Counted from the first letter of the stretch, positions 18,333-27,565 are shown. The stretch is 64,000 bases of DNA from Sphingomonas pokkalii (GCF_003096275.1 NZ_QENQ01000001.1:2166731-2230730); one strand, 5' to 3'. A program made the numbers and translations. Notes: generated by a model from the letters alone, not told the origin.

Positions 18333-19868
18333 ATGGGTACGCAGGCTCTCGTCCGCGGCACGCTGGCGGCGGCGCTCGTCGCGCTCGCGGCCGGGCCGGT
18401 ACTCGCCCAGCAGCGCGCACCGGCCCGCCCGGTCGTCCGCACCGCGCCGCTGCCGGCGGGCAGCCAGCGTCCGCAACACGATGTCGCGCTGTCGACCGGC
18501 GAGGGCCAACTCGTCACGCTGCCGGCCGCTGCGGCCAATGTCTGGACCTCGAACCCCGGCGTCGCCGATGTCTATGTCGCCAGCACGCGGCAGATCCACC
18601 TGTTCGGCAAGACGGCCGGCGAAGCGACCGTGTTCGCCACCAGCGCTGGCGGCGGAATTGTCTATTCGGCCACCGTTCGCGTCAGCCAGAATCTCGGATC
18701 GATCGATCGGATGATGAAGGCGGCGATGCCCGATGCCGATGTCACCGTCACCACCGTCGGACGCATCGCCGTGTTGAACGGCACTGTCCGCTCGCCACAG
18801 GATAGCGAACAGGCGCAGCAGCTCGTCACCAGCCTGCTCAATCCCGATCCCAATGCCGCGCTGAAGATCGGCGTGGTCAACCGGCTGCGCACCGCCACCC
18901 CGCTGCAGGTGCAGTTGCAGGTGCGTTTCGCCGAAGTCAGCCGCAGCTTCGTCAAGAACCTGAACGTCAACTTCACCAATCGCGATCATGGCAGCTTCCT
19001 GTTCGGCTTTCAGCAGGGCAAGCAGGGATCGATCACCACCAACAACGGCACGGTCGTCGATCCCACGAGCGGCGTCGGGCCCGGCGGCACGATCTATAAG
19101 CTCCCCAGCCCCGGCACCGGTAACAGCATAATCGGCGCGGCCGGTCGGATGCTCGGCACCGATCTGCTCGCCAGCCTCGATTTCGGCGAAACCATCGGCC
19201 AGGTCTCCACGCTGGCCTCGCCAAGCCTCACCGCCTTGTCGGGGGAGACCGCCAATTTCCTCGCCGGCGGCGAAATCCCGATCCCGATCGCGCAGGCGCT
19301 GGGCACCACGACGGTGGAATACAAGCAATATGGCGTCAGCCTCGCCTTCACCCCGACGGTGCTCTCCGATGGCCGCATCGCGCTGCATGTGCGGCCGGAG
19401 GTATCACAGCTCTCGTCGTCCGGCGCGGTGACGGTGAACAACACCACCATCCCGGCGCTGACCACCCGTCGCAGCGAAACCACCGTGGAGCTGGGGTCCG
19501 GCGAAAGCATGGTGATCGGCGGCCTGCTGCAGAACAGCCACAACAATTCGATTACCAAGACTCCGGGCCTGGGCGACGTGCCGATCCTGGGTGCCCTGTT
19601 CCGGTCGAACGGGTTTCAGCGCAACGAAACCGAGCTGGTGATCGTGATCACCCCCTATCTGGTCCGCCCGGTCAACGCGAACCAGATCGTGCTGCCCACC
19701 GATGGCTATCGCGCGCCGAACGATTTCGACCGGCTGTTCCTGGGCAAGCTCGCCGGCGCGAACCGCGACGCTGCGCCCAGACCGCAGATGGCCCCCGCCG
19801 CCTCGCCGCCACCGGCGCCCTCCCGAAAACCGAAGGGCGCCCCACCGACGCCCGGTTTCAGCTTCTGA
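18333..19868 (+). CDS. cpaC: Flp pilus outer-membrane secretin CpaC (RcpA)
   Basis: This 511-residue secretin has a signal peptide ending AGPVLAQ, a pilus/BON-like N-domain (VTLPAAAANVWTSNPGVADV), and a secretin core with QVQLQVRFAEVSRSF, VSTLASPSLTALSGETANFLAG and GESMVIGGLLQ. It forms the outer-membrane channel of the Tad pilus. The C-terminus is Pro-rich. The start at 18333 has an AGGAAAG site about seven bases upstream; the frame is open further upstream within cpaB and was trimmed. Confidence 0.95.
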   Translation: MGTQALVRGTLAAALVALAAGPVLAQQRAPARPVVRTAPLPAGSQRPQHDVALSTGEGQLVTLPAAAANVWTSNPGVADVYVASTRQIHLFGKTAGEATVFATSAGGGIVYSATVRVSQNLGSIDRMMKAAMPDADVTVTTVGRIAVLNGTVRSPQDSEQAQQLVTSLLNPDPNAALKIGVVNRLRTATPLQVQLQVRFAEVSRSFVKNLNVNFTNRDHGSFLFGFQQGKQGSITTNNGTVVDPTSGVGPGGTIYKLPSPGTGNSIIGAAGRMLGTDLLASLDFGETIGQVSTLASPSLTALSGETANFLAGGEIPIPIAQALGTTTVEYKQYGVSLAFTPTVLSDGRIALHVRPEVSQLSSSGAVTVNNTTIPALTTRRSETTVELGSGESMVIGGLLQNSHNNSITKTPGLGDVPILGALFRSNGFQRNETELVIVITPYLVRPVNANQIVLPTDGYRAPNDFDRLFLGKLAGANRDAAPRPQMAPAASPPPAPSRKPKGAPPTPGFSF

Positions 19869-19877
19869 TCGCCGCGC

Positions 19878-20531
19878 ATGAGGAGTCTCCGCTTGTTCCC
19901 GCGCATCCCCCGCTCGCTCTTCGCCGCTCCCGCGCTCCTGCTCGCAGGGTGCAGCGGCTATAATGGCGGGCTCGAATCGGTGCATCAGCCGATCGTTACC
20001 CGACAGACCCTCGCCATCGATCTGCGAGTGGAATCGGGCGCCCTCGCCGCCGGCGAAGCGCAGCGGCTGGCGGACTGGATGGCGGCGCTGGACCTCCGGT
20101 ACGGCGATCGCATCGCCATCGACGATGGCGCGCAAGGCAATATCGCGCGCGGCGACGTGGCGGCGCTGGCGAGCCGCTACGGCCTGATGCTCGCCGATCG
20201 CGCTCCGGCTACGGAAGGTGCACTCGTCCCCGGCCGCCTGCGTGTCGTCGTCTCGCGGTCGAGCGCCAGCGTTCCCGGCTGCCCGGATTATTCGCATCCC
20301 TCGATGGTGACGGCGGACGCCAGCACCAGCTCGAACTTCGGCTGCGCCACCAACAGCAACCTGGCGGCGATGGTCGCCGATCCGGCGGACCTGGTGCGCG
20401 GCTCCCCCGCTGCCCCCATCGCCGATCCCGCCACCGCCGCCAAGGCGATCGGCGCCTATCGGGCCGCAGCCCCCACCGGCGCCGGCGGGACCGCCGTAAA
20501 GGCCGAACCGGCAGGGGCGACGCCACGGTGA
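19878..20531 (+). CDS. cpaD: Pilus assembly lipoprotein CpaD
   Basis: This 217-residue protein has a lipobox, LLLAGCSGY, near residue 25 and the CpaD-type NNFGCA equivalent SSNFGCATNSNLAAMVADP near 155. CpaD is an outer-membrane lipoprotein linked to secretin assembly. PDYSHPSM precedes the motif, as in the family. The stop overlaps the cpaE GTG by four bases. The C-terminal 40 residues are Ala/Pro-rich. Confidence 0.9.
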   Translation: MRSLRLFPRIPRSLFAAPALLLAGCSGYNGGLESVHQPIVTRQTLAIDLRVESGALAAGEAQRLADWMAALDLRYGDRIAIDDGAQGNIARGDVAALASRYGLMLADRAPATEGALVPGRLRVVVSRSSASVPGCPDYSHPSMVTADASTSSNFGCATNSNLAAMVADPADLVRGSPAAPIADPATAAKAIGAYRAAAPTGAGGTAVKAEPAGATPR

Positions 20532-21805
20532 ACCTGCCGTTCAACCCTGGCCGGACCGGCACCCGCGAGCCCTTTGCAGCGTTCGTCTGCGACGAGGCGA
20601 CCGCGGATCTGATGCGGCCGATCGCAATAGAGCTTGGCTGGTCGCCCGAAAAAGTGGTGCGCGGCAGCCTACGCGATGCGGTGCAGACCCTTGCCGTCTC
20701 CGCCAGCCCGAACATCCTGTTCGTCGACCTTTCGGAATCGAGCGATGCCCTGGCCGACATCCACGCGCTGGCCGAAGTCTGCGAACCCGGCACGGTGGTG
20801 ATCACCGCTGGCCAGGTGAACGATGTCCGCCTCTATCGCGCACTGCTTGCCAGCAGCATCCAGGATTATCTGCTGAAGCCAATCCACCCGGAGATGCTGC
20901 GCGATGCCTTTCTGAACGCACAGGCCAGCCTCTACGGCCCGGATGTTCGGGAAGCGCAGGACGGCCGGCCACATTGTGCCGTCGCGGTGATCGGCGCGCG
21001 CGGCGGCGTGGGCGCGACCAGCACCGCCACCTCGCTTGCCTGGCTGATCAGCGAACGCCAGAGCCGCACCACGGCGCTGCTCGATCTGGACGTTCATTTC
21101 GGCACCGGCGCGCTCGCGCTCGATCTGGAACCCGGACGCGGGCTTACCGATGCGATCGAAAATCCCAGCCGCATCGACGGACTGTTCATCGAACGCGCGA
21201 TGGTGCGCGCCTCGGAACGACTGGCGGTCCTCTCCGCCGAAGCGCCGATCGACGCGCCGATGATGGGCGACGGCGCCGTCTTCTACCAGTTGCAGGAGGA
21301 GATGCGGAGCGCGTTCGACTGCACCGTCGTCGATCTGCCGCGCCAGATGCTGGTCCAGCACCCGCACCTGATCGCCGACGTCCAGGTCGCCGTGCTGGTG
21401 ACCGAGCTGACCCTAGCGTCCGCGCGCGATGCGATCCGGATCCTGAGCTGGTTGAAGACCAACGCACCGGAGACGCAGGTACTCGTCATCGCCAACAAGG
21501 TGCCGTCTGCGGCCGCGCTCGAGATCAGCCGCAAGGATTTCGAAGGATCGATCGAACAGGCGCTCGACCTGGTGCTGCCCTTCGAACCGCGGATCGCCGC
21601 GCAGGCGGCCAAGCTTGGAAAACCGATCGCGGAAATGGCCAAGGGCCATCGCAGCATGGCGGCGCTGACCGATCTGGCGAAACGGATCGTCGCAATCGGC
21701 GATGCGGCGGTGGTGGAGCCGGCGGCGCCAAAACCCGTGGCGGGTACGTCGCTGCTCGGCAGGCTCGCCGGGCTGAAGGCACTGCTCGGCCAGCGCCGGA
21801 GTTGA
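20528..21805 (+). CDS. cpaE: Pilus localisation ATPase-like protein CpaE/TadZ
   Basis: This 425-residue protein has an N-terminal receiver-like domain (about 15-130) and a ParA/MinD-like domain starting at GARGGVGATSTATSLAW. The first P-loop lysine of canonical MinD proteins is arginine here, as occurs in some TadZ proteins, so ATPase activity may be weak. LLDLDVHFGTGALALDL and TVVDLPRQM follow as Walker A' and B-type elements. TadZ proteins place the Tad machine in the cell. The next gene should be cpaF, but tadB follows after nine bases. Confidence 0.92.
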   Translation: MNLPFNPGRTGTREPFAAFVCDEATADLMRPIAIELGWSPEKVVRGSLRDAVQTLAVSASPNILFVDLSESSDALADIHALAEVCEPGTVVITAGQVNDVRLYRALLASSIQDYLLKPIHPEMLRDAFLNAQASLYGPDVREAQDGRPHCAVAVIGARGGVGATSTATSLAWLISERQSRTTALLDLDVHFGTGALALDLEPGRGLTDAIENPSRIDGLFIERAMVRASERLAVLSAEAPIDAPMMGDGAVFYQLQEEMRSAFDCTVVDLPRQMLVQHPHLIADVQVAVLVTELTLASARDAIRILSWLKTNAPETQVLVIANKVPSAAALEISRKDFEGSIEQALDLVLPFEPRIAAQAAKLGKPIAEMAKGHRSMAALTDLAKRIVAIGDAAVVEPAAPKPVAGTSLLGRLAGLKALLGQRRS

Positions 21806-21814
21806 CGGAAGCGG

Positions 21815-22795
21815 ATGGTGCTCCTGCCCGCATTCCTCGTCGTCGTCGGCGCCTCGACCGCGCTGGTGCTGATGCTGCTGGCCTTCTCCGGCCCCTCGGC
21901 AGGGCGCGCGAGCGCCCGCCGGTTATCGTCGCTGCGCGATCGGCACCTTATCGGCGCGGACGCGCCGGAAGGCGAGGAACGGCAGCTCCGCGGCATTTCC
22001 ACCGCGCGCGCCACAGGCTGGGATCGCCTGGCCGGAACGATGCTGCCCAACCGCAGCCAATTGAACAAGCGCCTGGACCGAACCGGAAAGGGCTGGACGA
22101 TCGGCCAATATGGTGGGGCAACGCTGATCGTGGTGCTGGTCGTGGCGCTGCTGCTGGCGTTCGCGGGCGCCGAATGGGTGACGGCACTGGCGCTTGCGGT
22201 TCTGGCTGGGCTGACGGTGCCGCGCGCGGTGGTGGGCATCTACATTACCCGGCGCAGCGCCCGCTTCACCGCACGCTTCCCCGACGCCATCGATCTGCTG
22301 GTGCGCGGGCTCCGTTCGGGCCTCCCCGTGGCCGAAACCATGGCCGTGGTCGGCCAGGAAATCGACGGCCCGGTGGGTGAAGAATTCCGTGCGATCGGCG
22401 ACAAGATCAAGATCGGCCGCACCCTCGATGCCGCGTTGCAAGACAGCGCGGACCGGCTCGACACGCCGGAATTCCGCTTCTTCACCATCACCATCGCCAT
22501 CCAGCGCGAAACCGGCGGCAACCTGGCCGAAACGCTGTCGAACCTGGCCGATGTGCTGCGCAAGCGGGCGCAGATGCGGCTGAAGATCAAGGCGATGTCG
22601 TCGGAAGGCAGGGCCTCGGCGATGATCGTCGGCGCGCTGCCGTTCATCGTCTTCGCGCTGATATGGTCGATCAACAATGGCTATATGGTACAGTTCTTCA
22701 CCGATTCCCGGCTGATGCTGGCGGGCATCTGCGCGCTGGTATGGATGGCGATCGGCGCGCTGATCATGGCTCATATGGTCCGGTTCGAGATCTGA
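21815..22795 (+). CDS. tadB: Tad inner-membrane platform protein TadB
   Basis: This 326-residue protein has T2SS-F domain features: an N-terminal helix, two helices around 107-145, the cytoplasmic F domain with FPDAIDLLVRGLRSGLPVAETM and IQRETGGNLAETLSNLADVLRKR, and two C-terminal helices. TadB and TadC form the membrane platform on which the CpaF ATPase acts. A GGAAG site precedes the ATG. The adjacent tadC starts four bases after the stop. Confidence 0.92.
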   Translation: MVLLPAFLVVVGASTALVLMLLAFSGPSAGRASARRLSSLRDRHLIGADAPEGEERQLRGISTARATGWDRLAGTMLPNRSQLNKRLDRTGKGWTIGQYGGATLIVVLVVALLLAFAGAEWVTALALAVLAGLTVPRAVVGIYITRRSARFTARFPDAIDLLVRGLRSGLPVAETMAVVGQEIDGPVGEEFRAIGDKIKIGRTLDAALQDSADRLDTPEFRFFTITIAIQRETGGNLAETLSNLADVLRKRAQMRLKIKAMSSEGRASAMIVGALPFIVFALIWSINNGYMVQFFTDSRLMLAGICALVWMAIGALIMAHMVRFEI

Positions 22796-22799
22796 GTCG

Positions 22800-23789
22800 A
22801 TGGACGCAGCCATCCTCTTGAAACTCGGCATCGATCCCGGCTGGGCTGCCGCGATCCTGACCTTCATCGCCGTCGCCGCGCTGCTGGTCGCGCTGCATGC
22901 CGCCTTTCTCGCCCCGGATCCGATGGCGCGGCGCATACGCCTTCTCAACCAGCGGCGCGAAGAGCTGAAAGCGGGGATCGTCGTCCCCGCGTCGAAACGG
23001 CGTGCCAGCCTCGTCCGGCGCAGCGACATGACCGATCGCATCCGCGCGCTGCTGTCCTGGGCACGCGTGCTGCAGGAAGAGCAACTCGAACAAGTGCGGC
23101 TGAAGCTGTTGCGCGCCGGAATCCGCCGCCGCGAAGTCGCCGTGATCGTCATTTTCGCGCGGCTCGCGCTGCCGATCCTGATCGGCGGCCCGATCCTCTA
23201 TCTGGTCTATGGCACCGAAGCGCTGGCGCATTGGTCGCCCGTGAAAGCCTATATGCTCGCCGCCGGCACGCTGATCCTCAGCTACAAGGCCGCCGATCTC
23301 TATCTCGACAGCCGTATCCGCACGCGCAGCCATGCGATCCGCCAGGCGCTTCCCGATGCGCTCGACCTGCTGGTGATCTGCGCCGAAGCCGGCCTCACCG
23401 TGGACGCCGCCTTTGCCCGCGTCGCCAAGGAGCTCGGACGCGCCTATGGCGAGTTGGGCGAGGAATTCTCGCTCACGGCGATCGAACTCGGCTTCCTTGC
23501 CGATCGCCGCCAGGCCTTCGAGAATCTGGCTAACCGCATCGGCCTCGAATCGATCCGCGGCGTGGCGACGACCATGATCCAGACGGAGAAGTACGGCACC
23601 CCCCTCGCCTCGTCGCTGCGCGTGCTGGCCGCGGAGTTCCGCCACGAACGGATGATGCGGGCGGAGGAAAAGGCCGCGCGCCTGCCCGCCATCATGACGG
23701 TGCCGTTGATCCTGTTCATCCTGCCGGTACTGTTCATCGTGATTCTGGGGCCCGCCGCCTGCTCGATCCACGATACGCTGCTGCGCTGA
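22800..23789 (+). CDS. tadC: Tad inner-membrane platform protein TadC
   Basis: This 329-residue partner of TadB has the T2SS-F domain signature ALPDALDLLVICAEAGLTVDAAF and MIQTEKYGTPLASSLRVLA, with hydrophobic helices near the N-terminus, at 110-165, and at the C-terminus (MTVPLILFILPVLFIVIL). It is the last recognisable tad gene of the cluster. The TPR protein TadD and the minor pilins TadE/F/G, often found downstream, are not present here. Confidence 0.92.
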   Translation: MDAAILLKLGIDPGWAAAILTFIAVAALLVALHAAFLAPDPMARRIRLLNQRREELKAGIVVPASKRRASLVRRSDMTDRIRALLSWARVLQEEQLEQVRLKLLRAGIRRREVAVIVIFARLALPILIGGPILYLVYGTEALAHWSPVKAYMLAAGTLILSYKAADLYLDSRIRTRSHAIRQALPDALDLLVICAEAGLTVDAAFARVAKELGRAYGELGEEFSLTAIELGFLADRRQAFENLANRIGLESIRGVATTMIQTEKYGTPLASSLRVLAAEFRHERMMRAEEKAARLPAIMTVPLILFILPVLFIVILGPAACSIHDTLLR

Positions 23790-23851
23790 GGCGGGCTGCG
23801 GGAACCCCGCCCAAGCTCGCCGGTTCTCGCCGGGTTGCCGGAGCCAGAACC

Positions 23852-24403
23852 ATGAACGAGCTGCCTTTTACGACGCCGATCCAGTTCATCGCGCTTGCGC
23901 TCGCCCTGCTCGCGGGCTGGCTGCTCGGAATGGCGACCAGCGCGACCGGCCGCCGCTGGCGCGAGCAATATGCGCAGGAGCAGGATCGCCACCAGGCCAC
24001 GCAAAACGAGCTGGACGCCGCCAATGCCCGCATCCGGGAGCTCGAAGCCGCCCATATGCGGCTGGAGCGCAGCATCGCCGATCGCAGCATTGCCGAACAT
24101 CCGGTGGCCGATCCCACGCCCTCGCGGCGGGAAACGGCGATGCGCAGCTGGTTCTATGGCGGCACCGACCTGCTCTGCAGGATCCGCGGCATCGATGAGC
24201 ATCGCGAGCGCCAGCTCAACCAGCTCGGCATCCAGCTGTTTCGCGATATCGAGAATCTCCCACCCGAAGATGAGCTGCCGCTGGAGGAACGACTCGGCGT
24301 GCCGCGGGGCACCATCGTCGACGAACAGTGGCGCGAACAGGCCGCGCTGCTGCGCAGCGGGCGTGCCGAAGAGCATGAGCGGCGCTTCGGCCGGGTGGCC
24401 TGA
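23852..24403 (+). CDS. Membrane-anchored coiled-coil protein with HhH-like C-terminal domain
   Basis: This 183-residue protein has one N-terminal transmembrane helix (FIALALALLAGWLLGMATS), a coiled-coil of about 40 residues (QEQDRHQATQNELDAANARI and following), and a C-terminal domain. That domain contains CRIRGIDEHRERQLNQLGI, LFRDIENLPPEDE and DEQWREQAALL, a layout seen in helix-hairpin-helix-like domains attached to various bacterial proteins. Function is unknown. It follows tadC by 62 bases on the same strand, so it may be co-transcribed with the pilus genes. Confidence 0.65.
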   Translation: MNELPFTTPIQFIALALALLAGWLLGMATSATGRRWREQYAQEQDRHQATQNELDAANARIRELEAAHMRLERSIADRSIAEHPVADPTPSRRETAMRSWFYGGTDLLCRIRGIDEHRERQLNQLGIQLFRDIENLPPEDELPLEERLGVPRGTIVDEQWREQAALLRSGRAEEHERRFGRVA

Positions 24404-24728
24404 CAACGCATCGACGACATCTTCGCTTCATCCTCGGAGTGTCGACTCGTAATTTTACATGTAAAATTCAACTCGCACCTGTGTCGTCAACGACGCGGGT
24501 GCGATGCTTGCACACCTTCCGCAAACCGTTGATATCCTCCTATTTTAGGCATCCACCTCGCTGCAGAGGTATGGCCTGGCTTCATCCGATTGTCTCATAT
24601 AGGTCATGCCCTTGTCCTACAGTGGCTTGACAATTGGTCAGGCCGATAAGACAAATCACTCCCATCCGGGCGAAAGACCCGGTTGATCGGACCCGCCGCA
24701 GGGCCGTTGTCGTCATAAGGGGTGGTAT
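24404..24728. promoter_or_regulatory. Leader region of the TonB receptor with perfect palindrome
   Basis: This 325-base region is markedly AT-richer than its flanks. It holds an 18-base perfect palindrome, AATTTTACATGTAAAATT, at 24451-24468. A hairpin at about 24474-24504 (TCGCACC pairing with GGTGCGA) could end the tad transcript, although it lacks a T run. A TTGACA at 24627-24632 forms part of TGAC-N5-GTCA at 24628-24640 and could be a -35 element or an operator. No clear -10 box was identified. Confidence 0.45.
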
Positions 24729-27446
24729 ATGCTGAAGCACGATAGTCCGCGCACTGCGCGCGCTGGTACGAAATTGGTTCTCCTCTCTGCCGGCTGCATT
24801 GTCGCGATTGCGCTGGGCGCTTCCGCCCATGCGCAGGACAGCGCTGTCCCCGCAGAACCCCAGGCCCAAGCCGCGGACGGCGAGATCGTCGTCACCGGCT
24901 TCCGCTCCAGCCTTGCTTCCGCGCTCGACGCGAAGCGCAAGGATATCCGCATCACCGACGGGATTTCGGCCGAGGATATCGGCAAGTTCCCGGCGCAGAA
25001 TATTACCGAAGCGATTCAGCGCATCGCCGGCGTGCAGATGTCGAACATCAACGGCCGCGGCTCGACGATCAGCATCCGTGGCCTCGGCGCGCAATATGCC
25101 CGCACCACGATCAACGGCCAGACCTTCGCCAGCGCCGACTTCAAGGACGGCTTCCGCTACGACATCATCCAGACCGATCTCGCCAGCGCGATCCAGGTGG
25201 TGAAGTCGCCGACGGCGGACATGGATACCGGCGGCCTGTCGGGCACCGTCAACATCGATACGGTAAAGCCGCTCGCCTATAAGGGCCCGCGCTTCATCGT
25301 CGGGGTGAAGGGCTACAACTCCGACTATCGCGGCAAGGAATGGACGCCCAAGGTCAGCGGCGCCTATATCGACAGCTTCGCCGGCGGCACGCTGGGCGTG
25401 ATGGCGAATGTCAGCTACCAGAAGCTGAAGGATCGCGGCGACTATGTCTTCATCAAGAACTGGTACAATGCCGGGGTGATCGATCCCGAGGTGCGCGTGC
25501 CGGGTAACCTGCGCTATCGCCGCATCGATCGCGATACCGAGCAGCTGATGGCCAGCGGCGCGATCCAGTGGAAGCCGAGCGACAATTTCGAAGCGCTGCT
25601 CCAGGGCGAATATTCGCGCGACCACACCCGCTACACCACGCGCCAGTTCGTCTTCGGCCGCTGGGCGTCGAGCGCGGTCAAGGTGAACGGCAAGGCCAAC
25701 GGCATCGCCAACAACATCACCATCAGCAACTTCAACGTCGACAACAACACCCAGCCCGAACTGCGCAACCTGAAGACGCAGGCCTATACCGGCACCATCA
25801 ACTGGCAGCCGGGCGATAGCTGGAAGGTCCACGCGGTCGCCCACTACACCAAGGGCAATGCAGCGCTGTACGAGTGGGCCTCGATCGACGAAGTGAAGTT
25901 CGCGCAGGGCGGCACGCTCGACATCTCGAACCCGCAGAACATCAAGTGGACCACCCAGAGCCTGACCGACGGTTCGGTGTGGAACAACGCCAACCGCACC
26001 TGGTTCGCGTTCGTCGACGGTGCGACGCACATCCAGACCGCCAAGGACAAGGCCGCACAGGTCGACGTGACCAAGGAGCTTGGCTGGAACGGCATCCAGT
26101 CGGTCGTGGTGGGCGCCAAGTACCATCATGAGAGCTTCTCGACCCGCGCCTTCCGCCACGATCGTGACGGCGACGTGAGCGACCCGGCGAAGTTCCCCGA
26201 GTTCAACTTCATCCCGGATCTCGGCACCACCGGCCAGTTGGTCAGCAACTTCCTCGACGGTGCGATGTCGATCCCGCATTCGTTCCTGTCGACCAACGCC
26301 GCCGAATGGCAGCGCGTGCTGGCGTCGAAGGGCATCACCGTGCCGGACGTGCCGGACTGGCCCAGCACCTACCGCGTCGATCGCTATGTGCCGTCCGTCT
26401 ATGCGATGGCCAATGTCGACACCAATGTCGGCGGCATGGCACTGCGCGGCAATCTGGGCGTGCGCTACGAGCATACCCACCAGAACGTCACCGCCAGCCT
26501 GACCGACGGCACCGGCAGCGAGGCCGCGCTGCTCGGTCTGCAGCATATCGTCCAGGATTACGGCAACGTCCTGCCGAGCGCGAGCTTCGCGCTCGACCTG
26601 ACGCCGAAGCTGGTCGCCCGCTTCGCCGCCGCCAAGGTGCTGGTGCGCCCGCTGCTCAACAGCCAGACGCAGATGGCGGATACCATCAGCACCGGCGTCT
26701 CGCAGCAGAAGCGTCCCTTTACCAGCGTCTCGGCGGGTGAATCGCGCCTCAAGCCGCTGACCGCCAACCAGCTCGACCTCAGCCTGGAATTCTACCATGG
26801 CCGCGGCAATTCGGTGAGCATCGCCGGCTTCTACAAGGCGGTGAAGAACGGCACCTTCACCCAGTTCTACTGCCCGAGCTCGTATAACGGCGTGGCGCTG
26901 AACGGCGTGGTGACGGACTGCCAGTCGGCGGATCTGAAGAGCGACTATAGCTTCAGCCGCGTGCTGAACGACAACCGCACCATCCACATCAAGGGTGTCG
27001 AGTTCGCCGCTTCGGAGAATTTCGACGCGATCCTGCCGGTCAAGGGCTTCGGCGCCACCGGCAACATCACCCTGGTCGATACCAATGCGAGCGCGCTGGG
27101 CACCGGCTTCAACCTGCGCGACCTGTCGAAGTTCACCGCCAACATCACGCCCTATTGGGAAAACGAGATGTTCAGCGTGCGCTTCTCGGTCAACCATCGC
27201 AGCTCGTACAAGCAGGATGCGGCGAGCAGCTTCTTCGTGAACGGCGGCGAGACCCATGTGGTGCGCGCCCGCACCCAGATGGACCTCGCGCTGGGCTTCA
27301 CGCCCAACCAGTGGCTGGGCTTCACGGGTGGCGTGATCAACCTGAACAACACCCACGAAGACGCCTATCAGACCACCGCGGACACCTTCCAGATGGCCAG
27401 CCGCACCGGTCGCACCTTCTACCTGTCGGCAACGGCGAAGTTCTGA
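24729..27446 (+). CDS. TonB-dependent receptor (Caulobacter/Xanthomonas type)
   Basis: This 905-residue outer-membrane receptor has a signal peptide ending GASAHAQ. The plug starts at EIVVTGFRSSLASALDAKR with IRITDGISAEDIGKFPAQNI, EAIQRIAGVQ and the typical INGRGSTISIRGLG. A large barrel follows and ends in the C-terminal phenylalanine (YLSATAKF). The plug pattern matches the TonB-Xanth-Caul group, many of which import carbohydrates or glycan oligomers; the ligand here is unknown. No degradative enzyme or regulator adjoins it. The gene is flanked by a long leader and a strong terminator, so it is probably monocistronic. Confidence 0.93.
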   Translation: MLKHDSPRTARAGTKLVLLSAGCIVAIALGASAHAQDSAVPAEPQAQAADGEIVVTGFRSSLASALDAKRKDIRITDGISAEDIGKFPAQNITEAIQRIAGVQMSNINGRGSTISIRGLGAQYARTTINGQTFASADFKDGFRYDIIQTDLASAIQVVKSPTADMDTGGLSGTVNIDTVKPLAYKGPRFIVGVKGYNSDYRGKEWTPKVSGAYIDSFAGGTLGVMANVSYQKLKDRGDYVFIKNWYNAGVIDPEVRVPGNLRYRRIDRDTEQLMASGAIQWKPSDNFEALLQGEYSRDHTRYTTRQFVFGRWASSAVKVNGKANGIANNITISNFNVDNNTQPELRNLKTQAYTGTINWQPGDSWKVHAVAHYTKGNAALYEWASIDEVKFAQGGTLDISNPQNIKWTTQSLTDGSVWNNANRTWFAFVDGATHIQTAKDKAAQVDVTKELGWNGIQSVVVGAKYHHESFSTRAFRHDRDGDVSDPAKFPEFNFIPDLGTTGQLVSNFLDGAMSIPHSFLSTNAAEWQRVLASKGITVPDVPDWPSTYRVDRYVPSVYAMANVDTNVGGMALRGNLGVRYEHTHQNVTASLTDGTGSEAALLGLQHIVQDYGNVLPSASFALDLTPKLVARFAAAKVLVRPLLNSQTQMADTISTGVSQQKRPFTSVSAGESRLKPLTANQLDLSLEFYHGRGNSVSIAGFYKAVKNGTFTQFYCPSSYNGVALNGVVTDCQSADLKSDYSFSRVLNDNRTIHIKGVEFAASENFDAILPVKGFGATGNITLVDTNASALGTGFNLRDLSKFTANITPYWENEMFSVRFSVNHRSSYKQDAASSFFVNGGETHVVRARTQMDLALGFTPNQWLGFTGGVINLNNTHEDAYQTTADTFQMASRTGRTFYLSATAKF

Positions 27447-27472
27447 TCGACCGACCCGGGCTATCCCCGGAA

Positions 27473-27512
27473 GCGCCCCTCTTCCGCAAGGAAGGGGGGC
27501 GTTTCTCGTTTT
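27473..27512 (+). terminator. Terminator of the TonB receptor gene
   Basis: The stem GCGCCCCTCTTCC at 27473-27485 pairs, with a GCAA loop, to GGAAGGGGGGCG at 27490-27501 with one offset. It is followed by TTTCTCGTTTT. It lies 27 bases after the stop codon. Confidence 0.85.
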
Positions 27513-27526
27513 AGGGGGCGATGAAT

Positions 27527-27560
27527 CTCAAGCCCCTCCCCTTCAGGGGAGGGGCTTGAG
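27527..27560. repeat. Perfect 15-bp hairpin between convergent genes
   Basis: CTCAAGCCCCTCCCC pairs perfectly with GGGGAGGGGCTTGAG across a four-base loop. It lacks a T run on either strand and resembles the other short G/C-rich palindromes of this window, although it could help end the minus-strand ppdK operon five bases after its last stop codon. Confidence 0.6.
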
Positions 27561-27565
27561 ACGGA

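Noticed and set aside
24582..27356. A very long minus-strand open frame antisense to the TonB receptor
   Set aside because: The receptor frame has a signal peptide, plug and barrel motifs; the antisense frame is rich in Arg, Gly, Ala and His with no domain, as expected when the opposite strand of a GC-rich gene is read.
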